Positions 1 through 6,961 of a stretch of 58,581 bases of DNA are shown in pieces (position 1 is the stretch's first letter; every line of letters starts with the position of its first letter). The DNA comes from DASVEG01 sp035540495. GTDB lineage: Bacteria; Actinomycetota; Acidimicrobiia; Acidimicrobiales; CADCTF01. The translations under genes were made by a program, and so were the position numbers. The stretch is from the NCBI GenBank assembly GCA_035540495.1, contig DATLGL010000016.1, positions 1-58,581 on the forward strand, in the 5' to 3' direction. The notes below the pieces were generated by a model. It did not search any database. It was not told the origin of the DNA and saw only the letters and a program-made list of their open reading frames with translations.

Positions 1-991
1 GCACCCCACCCACGTCGCGCGCCGCGTCGGCGAACACCCGCCAGAACGTCTCACCGATGATCGTCCGCTTGCGCTCCGGATCGAGGACGTCGTTCAGCTC
101 GTCGAGGAAGCGGTCGGCCGCCTTCACGTGGACGAGGTCGACGTGGAACTGGCGCCGGAACGTCTCCTCGATCTGCTCGCTCTCACCCGAGCGCATCAGG
201 CCGGTGTCGACGTAGACGCAGGTGAGCTGGTCGCCGATCGCCTTGAACACGAGCGCAGCGGCGACGGCCGAATCGACACCACCCGAGAGGCCGCAGATCA
301 CCTTCTCGTCGCCGACCTGCTCACGGATGGCAGCGACGGCGTTCTCGATGATCGACGTGTTGGTCCACGTGGGCCGGCAGCCGCAGACGTCGAAGAGGAA
401 GTTCTTCAGGAGCTCCTGGCCGCGCGGGGTGTGCACGACCTCCGGATGGAACTGGACGCCGTAGATGCGGCGGTCGGGCGCCTCGAGCGCAGCAACGGGT
501 GCATCAGGCGTCGAGGCAGTGACGCGAAACCCTTCGGGCGCCTGCTGGATGGCGTCGAAGTGGCTCATCCAGACGTCCTGCTCCTGGGGCAGTTCGTCGA
601 AGAGGACCGACGTGTTCGTGACGGTGAGGGGCGTGCGGCCGTACTCGCCCCGGCCGGTGCGTGCGACCACACCGCCGAGTTGCTGGGCGACGAGCTGCGC
701 GCCGTAGCAGATCCCGAGCACCGGAACCTGCGACTCGTACACCGCGGCGTCGATGACGGGCGCGTCGTCGACGTGCACCGACGCGGGGCCGCCGCTGAAG
801 ATGATCCCCTTCGGCTTCTTCGCCAGCATCTCGGCGATCGGCATGTCGTGGGGGACGATCTCGCTGTAGACGTGCGCCTCGCGAACTCGGCGCGCGATCA
901 GCTGCGCGTACTGGGCGCCGAAGTCGACGACGAGGACGGTGTCGAACGCCTCCTCCGCGGTGGCGATGACGTCGGTGTCAGGTCCGGTAAT
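1..991 (-). CDS. guaA: GMP synthase (glutamine-hydrolysing), 3' end cut by window
   Basis: GuaA converts XMP to GMP using glutamine and ATP. The visible 330 codons contain the class I glutamine amidotransferase domain (nucleophile elbow LGICYGAQ, catalytic-His motif YGVQFHPEV) followed by the start of the ATP pyrophosphatase domain with P-loop GLSGGVDSAVA. Translation runs off the window at base 1, so the dimerisation domain is missing here. It overlaps the guaB stop (978-980). No ATG, GTG or TTG lies in frame between the guaB 3' region and the conserved FDTVLVVDFGAQYAQL start. I place the start at ATT (989-991) because an AAGGA Shine-Dalgarno sequence (1000-1004) lies 8 nt upstream. ATC at 965-967 is the alternative and would give an N-terminus of more usual length. 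Identity is certain; the start is not. Confidence 0.93.
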   Translation of the reverse strand, partial: MTGPDTDVIATAEEAFDTVLVVDFGAQYAQLIARRVREAHVYSEIVPHDMPIAEMLAKKPKGIIFSGGPASVHVDDAPVIDAAVYESQVPVLGICYGAQLVAQQLGGVVARTGRGEYGRTPLTVTNTSVLFDELPQEQDVWMSHFDAIQQAPEGFRVTASTPDAPVAALEAPDRRIYGVQFHPEVVHTPRGQELLKNFLFDVCGCRPTWTNTSIIENAVAAIREQVGDEKVICGLSGGVDSAVAAALVFKAIGDQLTCVYVDTGLMRSGESEQIEETFRRQFHVDLVHVKAADRFLDELNDVLDPERKRTIIGETFWRVFADAARDVGGV

Positions 992-3608
992 TGGGGGCTT
1001 CCTTCGTGATGATGACGTCGTGGGGATGGCTCTCCCGCAGGCTGGCCGGCGAGATCTTGATGAAGCGACCGTTGGCCTGGAGCTCCTCCACCGTGCGGGC
1101 GCCGCAGTAGCCCATCGCCTGGCGCAGGCCGCCGATGAACTGGTGGATCACGGGAGCGAGGGGGCCCTTGTACGGCACCTGCCCCTCGATGCCCTCGGGG
1201 ACCACCTTGCCGCTCTCGACGCTGCCCTGGAAGTAGCGATCCTTCGAGAACGAGCTTCCCTGCATCGCACCGAGCGAACCCATGCCCCGGTACTCCTTGA
1301 ACCGCTCGCCCTGCTTCACGACGATCTCGCCCGGCGCTTCGTCGACGCCGGCGAGGGCGTTGCCGACCATGACGCTGTCGGCGCCGGCGGCGAGGGCCTT
1401 GGCGATGTCGCCGGAGAACTGCACACCACCGTCGGCGATGATCGGCACGCCGTGGCGCTTCGCCACCTGCGCGCAGTCGAAGATCGCCGTGATCTGCGGC
1501 ACCCCGATGCCGGCGACCACCCGAGTTGTGCAGATCGAGTTGTGCACGATGGCGTTGTCGGCGATGAAGGAGTGCGAGTCGTCGTCGACCTCGATGTCGT
1601 AGACGGGTACGGCGACCGTCACAGGACCACGCTCGAGCAGCTTCACGACCTGGTAGTCGTCGAGGTGGCGCTTCTCGTGCGAGACGTTGAGACGCGAGCG
1701 GTAGCTGTCGTTGCAGTTGGCATCGACGACGCCCTTGAGCCCACCGGCCGAGCCGCGCTCCACCTTCGCCTCCGGGAACGACCCGCGCACGGCCAGGCAC
1801 AGGACGTTGAACAACTCGGCCAGGCGAGGCGACGTGTTGCGGAAACAGATCCGCCCGCCCGCTTCGACGTTGCCGTCGCTGTCGACGAGGCCGTCGAACA
1901 GCCCCCGCTGGTAGTCGGGGTTCGAGGTGAGGTAACCCGCCGGGAGGTGCTTCTCGGTCTTCTTGCCGAACTGGGCGAGCAGGCGAGCCCACTGCAGCGA
2001 GTACAGGTGGATGTGGATGGCCGAGCCGACGACGCCCTGCGCCGGCCGCACGCCGGTGACCCGCTCGACCGTGTCGCTGAGCTTGTCGGCGATGGCCGTC
2101 TCGTTGCGTCCGAAGTACCAAGACACCCGGCCGACCTCGGAGTTCCGGTTCGGGGCGATGAACGCGTGGCCGTCACCGAGGAACGTGCCGAAGAGGTAGC
2201 CGAGGTCATAGCTGTCTTCGATGACGGTGTTGTAGCGGTGGAGCTGTCGCTGCTTGCGGATCGAGAAGTCGCGCAGGTCGAGCCGCAGCCGAGCCGGCAG
2301 GTCGAATCGAACCTGCTTCGGCGAGAGCAGCGCCACAGGGCTCTCGACGCCGATCTCCTGCCAGACGAGCTTCGACTGCTTCGTCTTCGTCGGCTGCCCG
2401 AGCACGCTGGCGTACCCGCGCGAGGTGACGGTGGTCGGCGATGTCGTCGAGAGGTCGCCGACGAAGTAGCGGTGGTCCGGTGTCGCGTAGGTAGTGCGGG
2501 CCGATGCCGTGTGACGGATCGGCATCACCTCACGAACACCGGTGCACCACGCCTTCACGACCGTGACCGGATGACCGTGCATGTTGATCACACGATCGCC
2601 CGCGACGACCTGCTCGATGTTCTTGTAGGTCGCGTCTGCCATGAGCACACGGGTGCCGGCGGCGAAGCAGCCCGGCCCGATGCCGACCTTCACCGCGTCG
2701 GCGCCAGCACCGATGAGCGCTTCCGTCGCCTCCGACGTCGCGACGTTGCCCGCCACCACGTCGATGTCGAAGTTCGCCTTCACCTTGGCGACGACGTCGA
2801 TCACCGCCCGGCTGTGGCCGTGGGAGGTGTCGACGACGATCACGTCGACACCTCGGTCGACGAGGGCCTCGACCCGATCGAGGGTGTCGGCCGACGCACC
2901 GACCGCCGCGGCGACTCGGAGCCGGCCCTTCGAGTCCTTCGTGGCGTTCGGGTAGTCGATGCGCTTCTGGATGTCCTTGACGGTGATGAGGCCCTGCAGG
3001 CAGCCCTTCTCGTCGACGATCGGCAGCTTCTCCACCCGATGGCGGGCGAGAAGTGCCATCGCGTCCTCGAGCGTCGTGCCCTCGCGACCCGTGATGAGGT
3101 TCTCCGACGTCATGACCTCGGAGACGGGGCGGTCGGCCGACGGCTGCTCGAAGCGGAGGTCGCGGTTCGTGACGATGCCGACGAGGCGCCCGCTGTCGTC
3201 GGTGACCGGGACGCCGGAGATGTGGAAGCGGGCCATCACCCCCATGGCCTCCTCGACCGTCGCCGTCGGCCGCACCGTGACCGGGTCGGTGATCATCCCG
3301 GACTCCGACCGCTTCACCTTGTCGACCTCGGCGGCCTGATCGGCGATCGAGAGGTTGCGGTGGACGACGCCGATGCCGCCGTGTCGAGCCATCGCGATGG
3401 CGAGGCGGGCCTCGGTGACGGTGTCCATCGCCGCAGAGATGAGCGGGATGGAGAGGGTGACGTTGCGGCTGAACCGGGTGGCGGTGCTCGCCTCCGACGG
3501 CATCACCTCGGACGCGGCCGGCACCAGCAGCACGTCGTCGAAGGTCAGGCCCTCACGGCCGAACTTCTCGTCGAAGGAAGGAAACGAGGACGTATCGGGG
3601 GAGGCCAT
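978..3608 (-). CDS. guaB: IMP dehydrogenase precursor containing an intein
   Basis: IMP dehydrogenase oxidises IMP to XMP with NAD+, the committed step to GMP. The 876-residue precursor has IMPDH residues 1-313, an intein at 314-690 and IMPDH residues 691-876. Joining the exteins gives 499 residues, the usual family length. The N-terminal part has GLTFDDVLLVP and tandem CBS domains (about 100-215). The catalytic loop GPG-SICTTR is split exactly between Gly and Ser, so Cys693 of the precursor (the SIC cysteine) becomes catalytic only after splicing. The C-terminal part carries ADGGVQFSGDIAKA, YRGMGSLGAM and the terminal PNYRT. The start is ATG, 3 nt after the guaB3 stop, so the two genes are probably cotranscribed. 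Neither extein nor intein shows a frameshift. Confidence 0.96.
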   Translation of the reverse strand: MASPDTSSFPSFDEKFGREGLTFDDVLLVPAASEVMPSEASTATRFSRNVTLSIPLISAAMDTVTEARLAIAMARHGGIGVVHRNLSIADQAAEVDKVKRSESGMITDPVTVRPTATVEEAMGVMARFHISGVPVTDDSGRLVGIVTNRDLRFEQPSADRPVSEVMTSENLITGREGTTLEDAMALLARHRVEKLPIVDEKGCLQGLITVKDIQKRIDYPNATKDSKGRLRVAAAVGASADTLDRVEALVDRGVDVIVVDTSHGHSRAVIDVVAKVKANFDIDVVAGNVATSEATEALIGAGADAVKVGIGPGCFAAGTRVLMADATYKNIEQVVAGDRVINMHGHPVTVVKAWCTGVREVMPIRHTASARTTYATPDHRYFVGDLSTTSPTTVTSRGYASVLGQPTKTKQSKLVWQEIGVESPVALLSPKQVRFDLPARLRLDLRDFSIRKQRQLHRYNTVIEDSYDLGYLFGTFLGDGHAFIAPNRNSEVGRVSWYFGRNETAIADKLSDTVERVTGVRPAQGVVGSAIHIHLYSLQWARLLAQFGKKTEKHLPAGYLTSNPDYQRGLFDGLVDSDGNVEAGGRICFRNTSPRLAELFNVLCLAVRGSFPEAKVERGSAGGLKGVVDANCNDSYRSRLNVSHEKRHLDDYQVVKLLERGPVTVAVPVYDIEVDDDSHSFIADNAIVHNSICTTRVVAGIGVPQITAIFDCAQVAKRHGVPIIADGGVQFSGDIAKALAAGADSVMVGNALAGVDEAPGEIVVKQGERFKEYRGMGSLGAMQGSSFSKDRYFQGSVESGKVVPEGIEGQVPYKGPLAPVIHQFIGGLRQAMGYCGARTVEELQANGRFIKISPASLRESHPHDVIITKEAPNYRT
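1000..1004 (-). promoter_or_regulatory. Ribosome binding site deciding a non-standard guaA start
   Basis: AAGGA on the minus strand, inside the last codons of guaB, lies 8 nt before an ATT codon (989-991) in the guaA frame. It is the only purine-rich site at suitable spacing from any candidate guaA start, which is why ATT is preferred over the ATC at 965-967. Confidence 0.45.
1539..2669 (-). mobile_element. Intein with LAGLIDADG homing endonuclease, inserted in guaB
   Basis: A 377-residue in-frame insertion (precursor residues 314-690). Block A begins with Cys1 (CFAAGTRVLMAD). Block B has the T-x-x-H motif (YATPDH, Thr63/His66 of the intein). Two dodecapeptide motifs, LGYLFGTFLGDG and GLFDGLVDSDG, keep the acidic residues Asp166 and Asp265 expected of an active DOD endonuclease. 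Block F reads VYDIEVDDDSHSFIA and block G ends in His376-Asn377, followed by Ser as the +1 residue. All splicing residues of a class 1 intein are present, so it should splice autocatalytically and may be mobile. Insertion next to the catalytic cysteine of an essential enzyme fits the habit of inteins to occupy conserved active sites. Confidence 0.95.
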
Positions 3609-3611
3609 GTA

Positions 3612-4496
3612 TCAGTTTACGACAACGACGTCGGCCTTCTGGAACTCCTTGACCGTTTCGTGCCCCGACGACGCCATCTCACGGCGGAGGCGATCGATCG
3701 CGCCCGCGAGCTCGGCTGCCGGCACGTCGACGACCGCGGCGTCGGCCCCACATGCGATCGCCTTGGCGATGTCGTCGCCGCTCGCGATGCCGCCGTTCGC
3801 GATGACGTGCACGTAGACGCCGGTTTCGACGAGGTGGGCCATCCGCGCACCTGCGGCGTCGGCGATGGTCGTCGCCAGCGGCAGACCGCGCACGCCCGCG
3901 AGGATCCCGACGGCACCGGCCCGCATCAGGTGGAGCGCCGCCTGGTAGCTGGCGCACCCGCCGACGATCACCGGGATCTCGAACTCGCGGATGAAGCGCT
4001 TGAGGTTGAGCGGCTCGACCGAACGCGACACGTGCTCCGCCGAGACGACTCGGCCGTGGATGGCGAACAGGTCGAGGTCGGCCTTGAGGACGTGCTTCGC
4101 GTACTCCTCGACCGCCTGCGGGCGAAGCGACGCGCATGCCAGCACGCCCGCTTCCTTCACCTCCCGTATCCGCTCGGTGATCAGCTCCGGGCTGATCGGC
4201 TGATCCATGACCTGAGCCGGGTCGACACCCGTCGGGTCTTCGTGCCGCGTCCACGGCCCCTCCAGGTCGAGGATCCCCAAGGCTCCCGCTCGGCCGAAGG
4301 CGATCGCCTCCGCCGGGCTGGTGACGACAGCCGACGAGCCGAGCACCGGGATGTCGAGGTCGTAGGCGTCGATCTCCCAGCGCACGTCGACGTCGTGGGG
4401 GTCACGCGTCCGCCTGCTGGGGACGATCGCGATGTCGTCGAGGGAGTAGGCCCGCCGCGCCGACTTCCCACTGCCGATCTCGACCTCTGATGTCAC
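3612..4496 (-). CDS. guaB3: GuaB3-family IMP dehydrogenase-related protein, compact form
   Basis: The protein is a TIM-barrel of the IMPDH/GMP-reductase superfamily, matching the GuaB3 group that sits beside guaB in many actinobacteria. Recognisable segments are IGSGKSARRAYSLDDIAIVPSR at the N-terminus, SAEHVSRSVEPLNLKRFI in the middle and KEFQKADVVVV at the end. At 294 residues it is well short of the roughly 375 residues I expect for GuaB3. The part after IACGADAAVVDVPAAEL, which in relatives holds the flap and phosphate-binding region, is reduced to a short linker. No CBS domains and no SICTTR catalytic loop are present, so ordinary IMPDH activity is unlikely. It is the first gene of a likely guaB3-guaB-guaA unit, with 3 nt to guaB. 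Confidence 0.85.
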   Translation of the reverse strand: MTSEVEIGSGKSARRAYSLDDIAIVPSRRTRDPHDVDVRWEIDAYDLDIPVLGSSAVVTSPAEAIAFGRAGALGILDLEGPWTRHEDPTGVDPAQVMDQPISPELITERIREVKEAGVLACASLRPQAVEEYAKHVLKADLDLFAIHGRVVSAEHVSRSVEPLNLKRFIREFEIPVIVGGCASYQAALHLMRAGAVGILAGVRGLPLATTIADAAGARMAHLVETGVYVHVIANGGIASGDDIAKAIACGADAAVVDVPAAELAGAIDRLRREMASSGHETVKEFQKADVVVVN

Positions 4497-4530
4497 CCCG
4501 AGAGTCTACGAGACGCCCGGGGAGACGCCC

Positions 4531-4842
4531 TCACGTGCCGAGGTAGTCGAACGGCGCGAACGGCAGGTTGCGGAGCGCCATGTAGACGACGGCGACGACG
4601 AGTGCGACCACCGGGAAGGCCCGTGAACGGAGCACCGTTGGTTGCCGTCGCCGGATCAGCCACGTCAGCGCCACCACGACCACGACGGGGATCAGCAGCA
4701 CGTACAACGCGTTGAAGTCGAGCGCCGCGCCCACGTCGCCACGAAGGAGCGCGAACGTGGCGCGGGTGGCGCCGCAGAGCGGGCAGTCGATGCCGGTCGT
4801 CGCCTTGAGCGGGCAGGGCAGGCCGAGCTCGACCGCGAGCAT
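4531..4842 (-). CDS. DUF2752 small membrane protein
   Basis: A 103-residue protein with the DUF2752 signature: a cysteine-containing block CPLKATTGIDCPLCGATRA (positions about 10-28) followed by two hydrophobic segments (about 45-62 and 75-90). Members are small inner-membrane proteins of unknown function. The start is ATG, 3 nt after the stop of the upstream 127-aa gene, suggesting the two are cotranscribed. A 34-nt gap with no obvious terminator separates it from guaB3 downstream in the same direction. Confidence 0.8.
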   Translation of the reverse strand: MLAVELGLPCPLKATTGIDCPLCGATRATFALLRGDVGAALDFNALYVLLIPVVVVVALTWLIRRRQPTVLRSRAFPVVALVVAVVYMALRNLPFAPFDYLGT

Positions 4843-4845
4843 CGG

Positions 4846-5229
4846 CTACCCCCGAAGCGCCCGCAGGAGCTGGCGGGCGACCGCGGCGTTCATCTCGTAG
4901 ACGACGCTCTTGCGCGCCCCCTCGGCCCGCTTCAGCAGATCGCCCTCCGTCTCGCTCACCGCGTCGAGACCGCTGATCACGGCACGCTTGGTCGCATCGG
5001 TGAGCTCGTAACCCATGCGGGTGAGCTGCTTCATCACCTCGCTGCGCGCGACCGGGCCCGGCGCGCTCTGAGCGATCACCGTCAGCGCGTCCTTCGTGAG
5101 CTCCGACGCGCGCTCGATCGTCTCGGGGACGCTGAGGACCTCCTCCTCACCGTCGACCGATGCCAGCCAGCGCCGGACCTTGCGGACGATGTCTCCGTGG
5201 GTCTCGCCTTCGAACGACAGCGTGGGCAC
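4846..5229 (-). CDS. Hypothetical protein, 127 aa
   Basis: I do not recognise this family. It is a soluble, charged and mostly helical protein without signal peptide or membrane segment. Residues about 45-115 (ERASELTKDALTVIAQSAPG, then a basic MGYELTDATKRAV stretch) could form a winged-helix-like fold, but no DNA-binding motif is clear. The start is GTG at 5227-5229. A TACCTT hexamer ends 6 nt before it, so the transcript could be nearly leaderless. It is divergent from the DUF554 gene across only 27 nt and upstream of the DUF2752 gene. Confidence 0.6.
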   Translation of the reverse strand: MPTLSFEGETHGDIVRKVRRWLASVDGEEEVLSVPETIERASELTKDALTVIAQSAPGPVARSEVMKQLTRMGYELTDATKRAVISGLDAVSETEGDLLKRAEGARKSVVYEMNAAVARQLLRALRG

Positions 5230-5256
5230 GCCACGAAGGTAGCGTCGCCCGTCACC

Positions 5257-5958
5257 ATGCAGGGCGTCGGGACGATCATCAACGTGGCGACCATCGTCGC
5301 CGGAACGGTGATCGGGTTGCTCGTGGGCAGGCGCCTCCCCGACCGCCTCCGGGTGACGATCCTGCAGGGCGTCGGCCTCATCGTGATCGCCCTCGGCCTG
5401 GGCCAGGTGATCACCACCGACAACATCGTGTTCCCGCTCGTGGCGATCGTCGGCGGAACCGTCGTCGGTGAGCTGCTCCGGGTCGAGGAGAGGCTCGAGG
5501 CGGTCGGTGAACGCCTGCGCCGGCGGTTCGAACGTGATCGCGAAGGCGACTCACCATCCACCTTCGTCGAGGGGTTCGTCGCTGCGAGCCTGTTGTTCGT
5601 CGTCGGGCCGATGGCCATCCTCGGTTCCATCCAGGACGGCCTCAACGGAGACATCGGGCTGCTTGCGGTGAAGTCGTCGCTCGACGGCCTCGTGAGCGTC
5701 GTCTTCGCGGCGACGCTCGGCTGGGGTGTCGGCTTCAGCGCGCTGCCGGTGCTCCTCTACCAGGGCGCGATGACGCTGCTCGCGGGTACCGCGGATGCCG
5801 TCCTGTCCGATCGCATGATCCTCGAGATGAGCGCGACCGGCGGCGTGATGATCATGGGCATCGGCCTCCGCCTCCTCGACCTCGCGGTGGTGCGGGTTGG
5901 CTCGATGCTCCCGGGGCTCCTGCTCGCCCCGCTGCTCGTCAGTCTCTTCGCGCGGTGA
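5257..5958 (+). CDS. DUF554 integral membrane protein
   Basis: A 233-residue protein with about six to seven hydrophobic segments and the features of the DUF554 family: N-terminal GTIINVATIVAGTVIGLLVG, the FVEGFVAASLLFVVGPMAILGSIQDG block, and DGLVSVVFAATLGWGVGFSA. The family is widespread in bacteria and its transport substrate is unknown to me. I chose the ATG at 5257, which starts exactly at the family N-terminus; the much longer open frame upstream is antisense to real minus-strand genes. Its 3' end overlaps the convergent NUDIX gene by 20 nt. Confidence 0.82.
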   Translation: MQGVGTIINVATIVAGTVIGLLVGRRLPDRLRVTILQGVGLIVIALGLGQVITTDNIVFPLVAIVGGTVVGELLRVEERLEAVGERLRRRFERDREGDSPSTFVEGFVAASLLFVVGPMAILGSIQDGLNGDIGLLAVKSSLDGLVSVVFAATLGWGVGFSALPVLLYQGAMTLLAGTADAVLSDRMILEMSATGGVMIMGIGLRLLDLAVVRVGSMLPGLLLAPLLVSLFAR

Positions 5959-6643
5959 GCAGGGTCAGCAGCTCGTAGAGCATCCGGGCCGTGGCGCCCC
6001 AGATGGTGTCGTCGTCGAGCTCGAAGAAGAAGATGCTCCGCTCGACGCCGCTGTCGGCGATGCCCCAGATCTCTTCCTTGAACGCACCCGCTTCCATGAG
6101 GTCGACGATCGGGATGTCGAAGACGCGGTCGACTTCGTCGGGATTCGGGTCGTACACCGGCCGTCGAGGCAGGACGCCCACGAAGGGGTGGATCGATCCT
6201 TGGGGGTTGGTGATCGTCGCGAGGCGGGTGAGGCGGCCGACGATCTCCACGCTCGACGGGTCGAGCCCGATCTCCTCGAACGCCTCGCGCAGCGCGGCGT
6301 CCGCCGGCTCCTCGCCCTCTTCGGCCCGTCCTCCCGGGAACGACACCTGGTGGCTGTGCGATCGCAGCCACTCCGTCCGGCGGGTGAGGATGATGCGCGC
6401 CTCGCCGTCCTCCTCGAACACCGCGGCGAGTACGCCGGCTTCGCCCTTCACCGGCGGGCCGAGGTACGGCTCGAGGTCAGGGAGGTCCTTCACCGCCCGC
6501 CGGACGTCGTCGACGGTGATGACCGGACGTTCCTCCGGCGTGAGCCACTCCGGCCACGGCGGCGGACCGCCTGCGCGCGCCGCGGGAGGACGCGGGATCT
6601 TCTGCGGGCCTGGCCGCCGAGGGCGAGGGCTCGCCGGCGTCAC
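5939..6643 (-). CDS. NUDIX hydrolase, coenzyme A pyrophosphatase-like
   Basis: A 234-residue protein with a central NUDIX box (SFPGGRAEEGEEPADAALRE leading into AFEEIG). The preceding RTEWLRSHSHQVSFPGG block is typical of the CoA-pyrophosphatase (NudL/Pcd1) group, so it probably hydrolyses CoA or acyl-CoA to phosphopantetheine products. The conserved GSIHPFVG stretch supports this subgroup. The start GTG (6641-6643) shares a GTGA overlap with the stop of the upstream 99-aa gene, pointing to translational coupling. The longer open frame upstream is arginine-rich shadow sequence. Confidence 0.82.
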   Translation of the reverse strand: MTPASPRPRRPGPQKIPRPPAARAGGPPPWPEWLTPEERPVITVDDVRRAVKDLPDLEPYLGPPVKGEAGVLAAVFEEDGEARIILTRRTEWLRSHSHQVSFPGGRAEEGEEPADAALREAFEEIGLDPSSVEIVGRLTRLATITNPQGSIHPFVGVLPRRPVYDPNPDEVDRVFDIPIVDLMEAGAFKEEIWGIADSGVERSIFFFELDDDTIWGATARMLYELLTLLTARRD

Positions 6644-6939
6644 GCCTCTCCGAAGATGTCCCGCTGGGCTTGGAGCACACGCTCGAGCAGATCGCGCACC
6701 CCGGCCGCCTCGAGCGCGTCGAGCGTCTCCGACGGACCGACCCGCCCGCGCTCCCACTCGTTCCACGCGACGAGGACCTCCGCGTCGGTCTCCGCGTTCT
6801 GGCTCAGCATCTCGTCGAGCCCGCCCCGCTTCATCGTCTGGAGCGCAGTGCCCGCCGTGACGTCGCCCGCCTTCCATTCGTCGAGCGCCGTCAGGAAGGT
6901 CTGGGGATCGGGAGGCGGGCGATCGGCGAACGATGACAT
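6640..6939 (-). CDS. Hypothetical protein, 99 aa
   Basis: A small acidic, helical protein beginning MSSFADRPPPDPQTFLTALD. No membrane segment, cysteine pair or known motif is visible and I cannot assign a family. The start is the ATG at 6937-6939; upstream in-frame sequence is the low-complexity shadow of the neighbouring DUF2207 gene. Its stop overlaps the NUDIX start as GTGA, so the two probably form a unit. Confidence 0.6.
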   Translation of the reverse strand: MSSFADRPPPDPQTFLTALDEWKAGDVTAGTALQTMKRGGLDEMLSQNAETDAEVLVAWNEWERGRVGPSETLDALEAAGVRDLLERVLQAQRDIFGEA

Positions 6940-6961
6940 CTCCCGGAATCTACGCCGTCGG

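Noticed and set aside
978..3608. guaB as a pseudogene or two joined genes because of its length
   Set aside because: The extra 377 residues have every intein splicing motif and the exteins rejoin to a normal IMP dehydrogenase.
939..4490. 1183-codon open frame on the plus strand opposite guaB and guaB3
   Set aside because: It is antisense to two clear genes, has the Asp/Arg/His/Val-rich composition of high-GC shadow frames and no recognisable domain.
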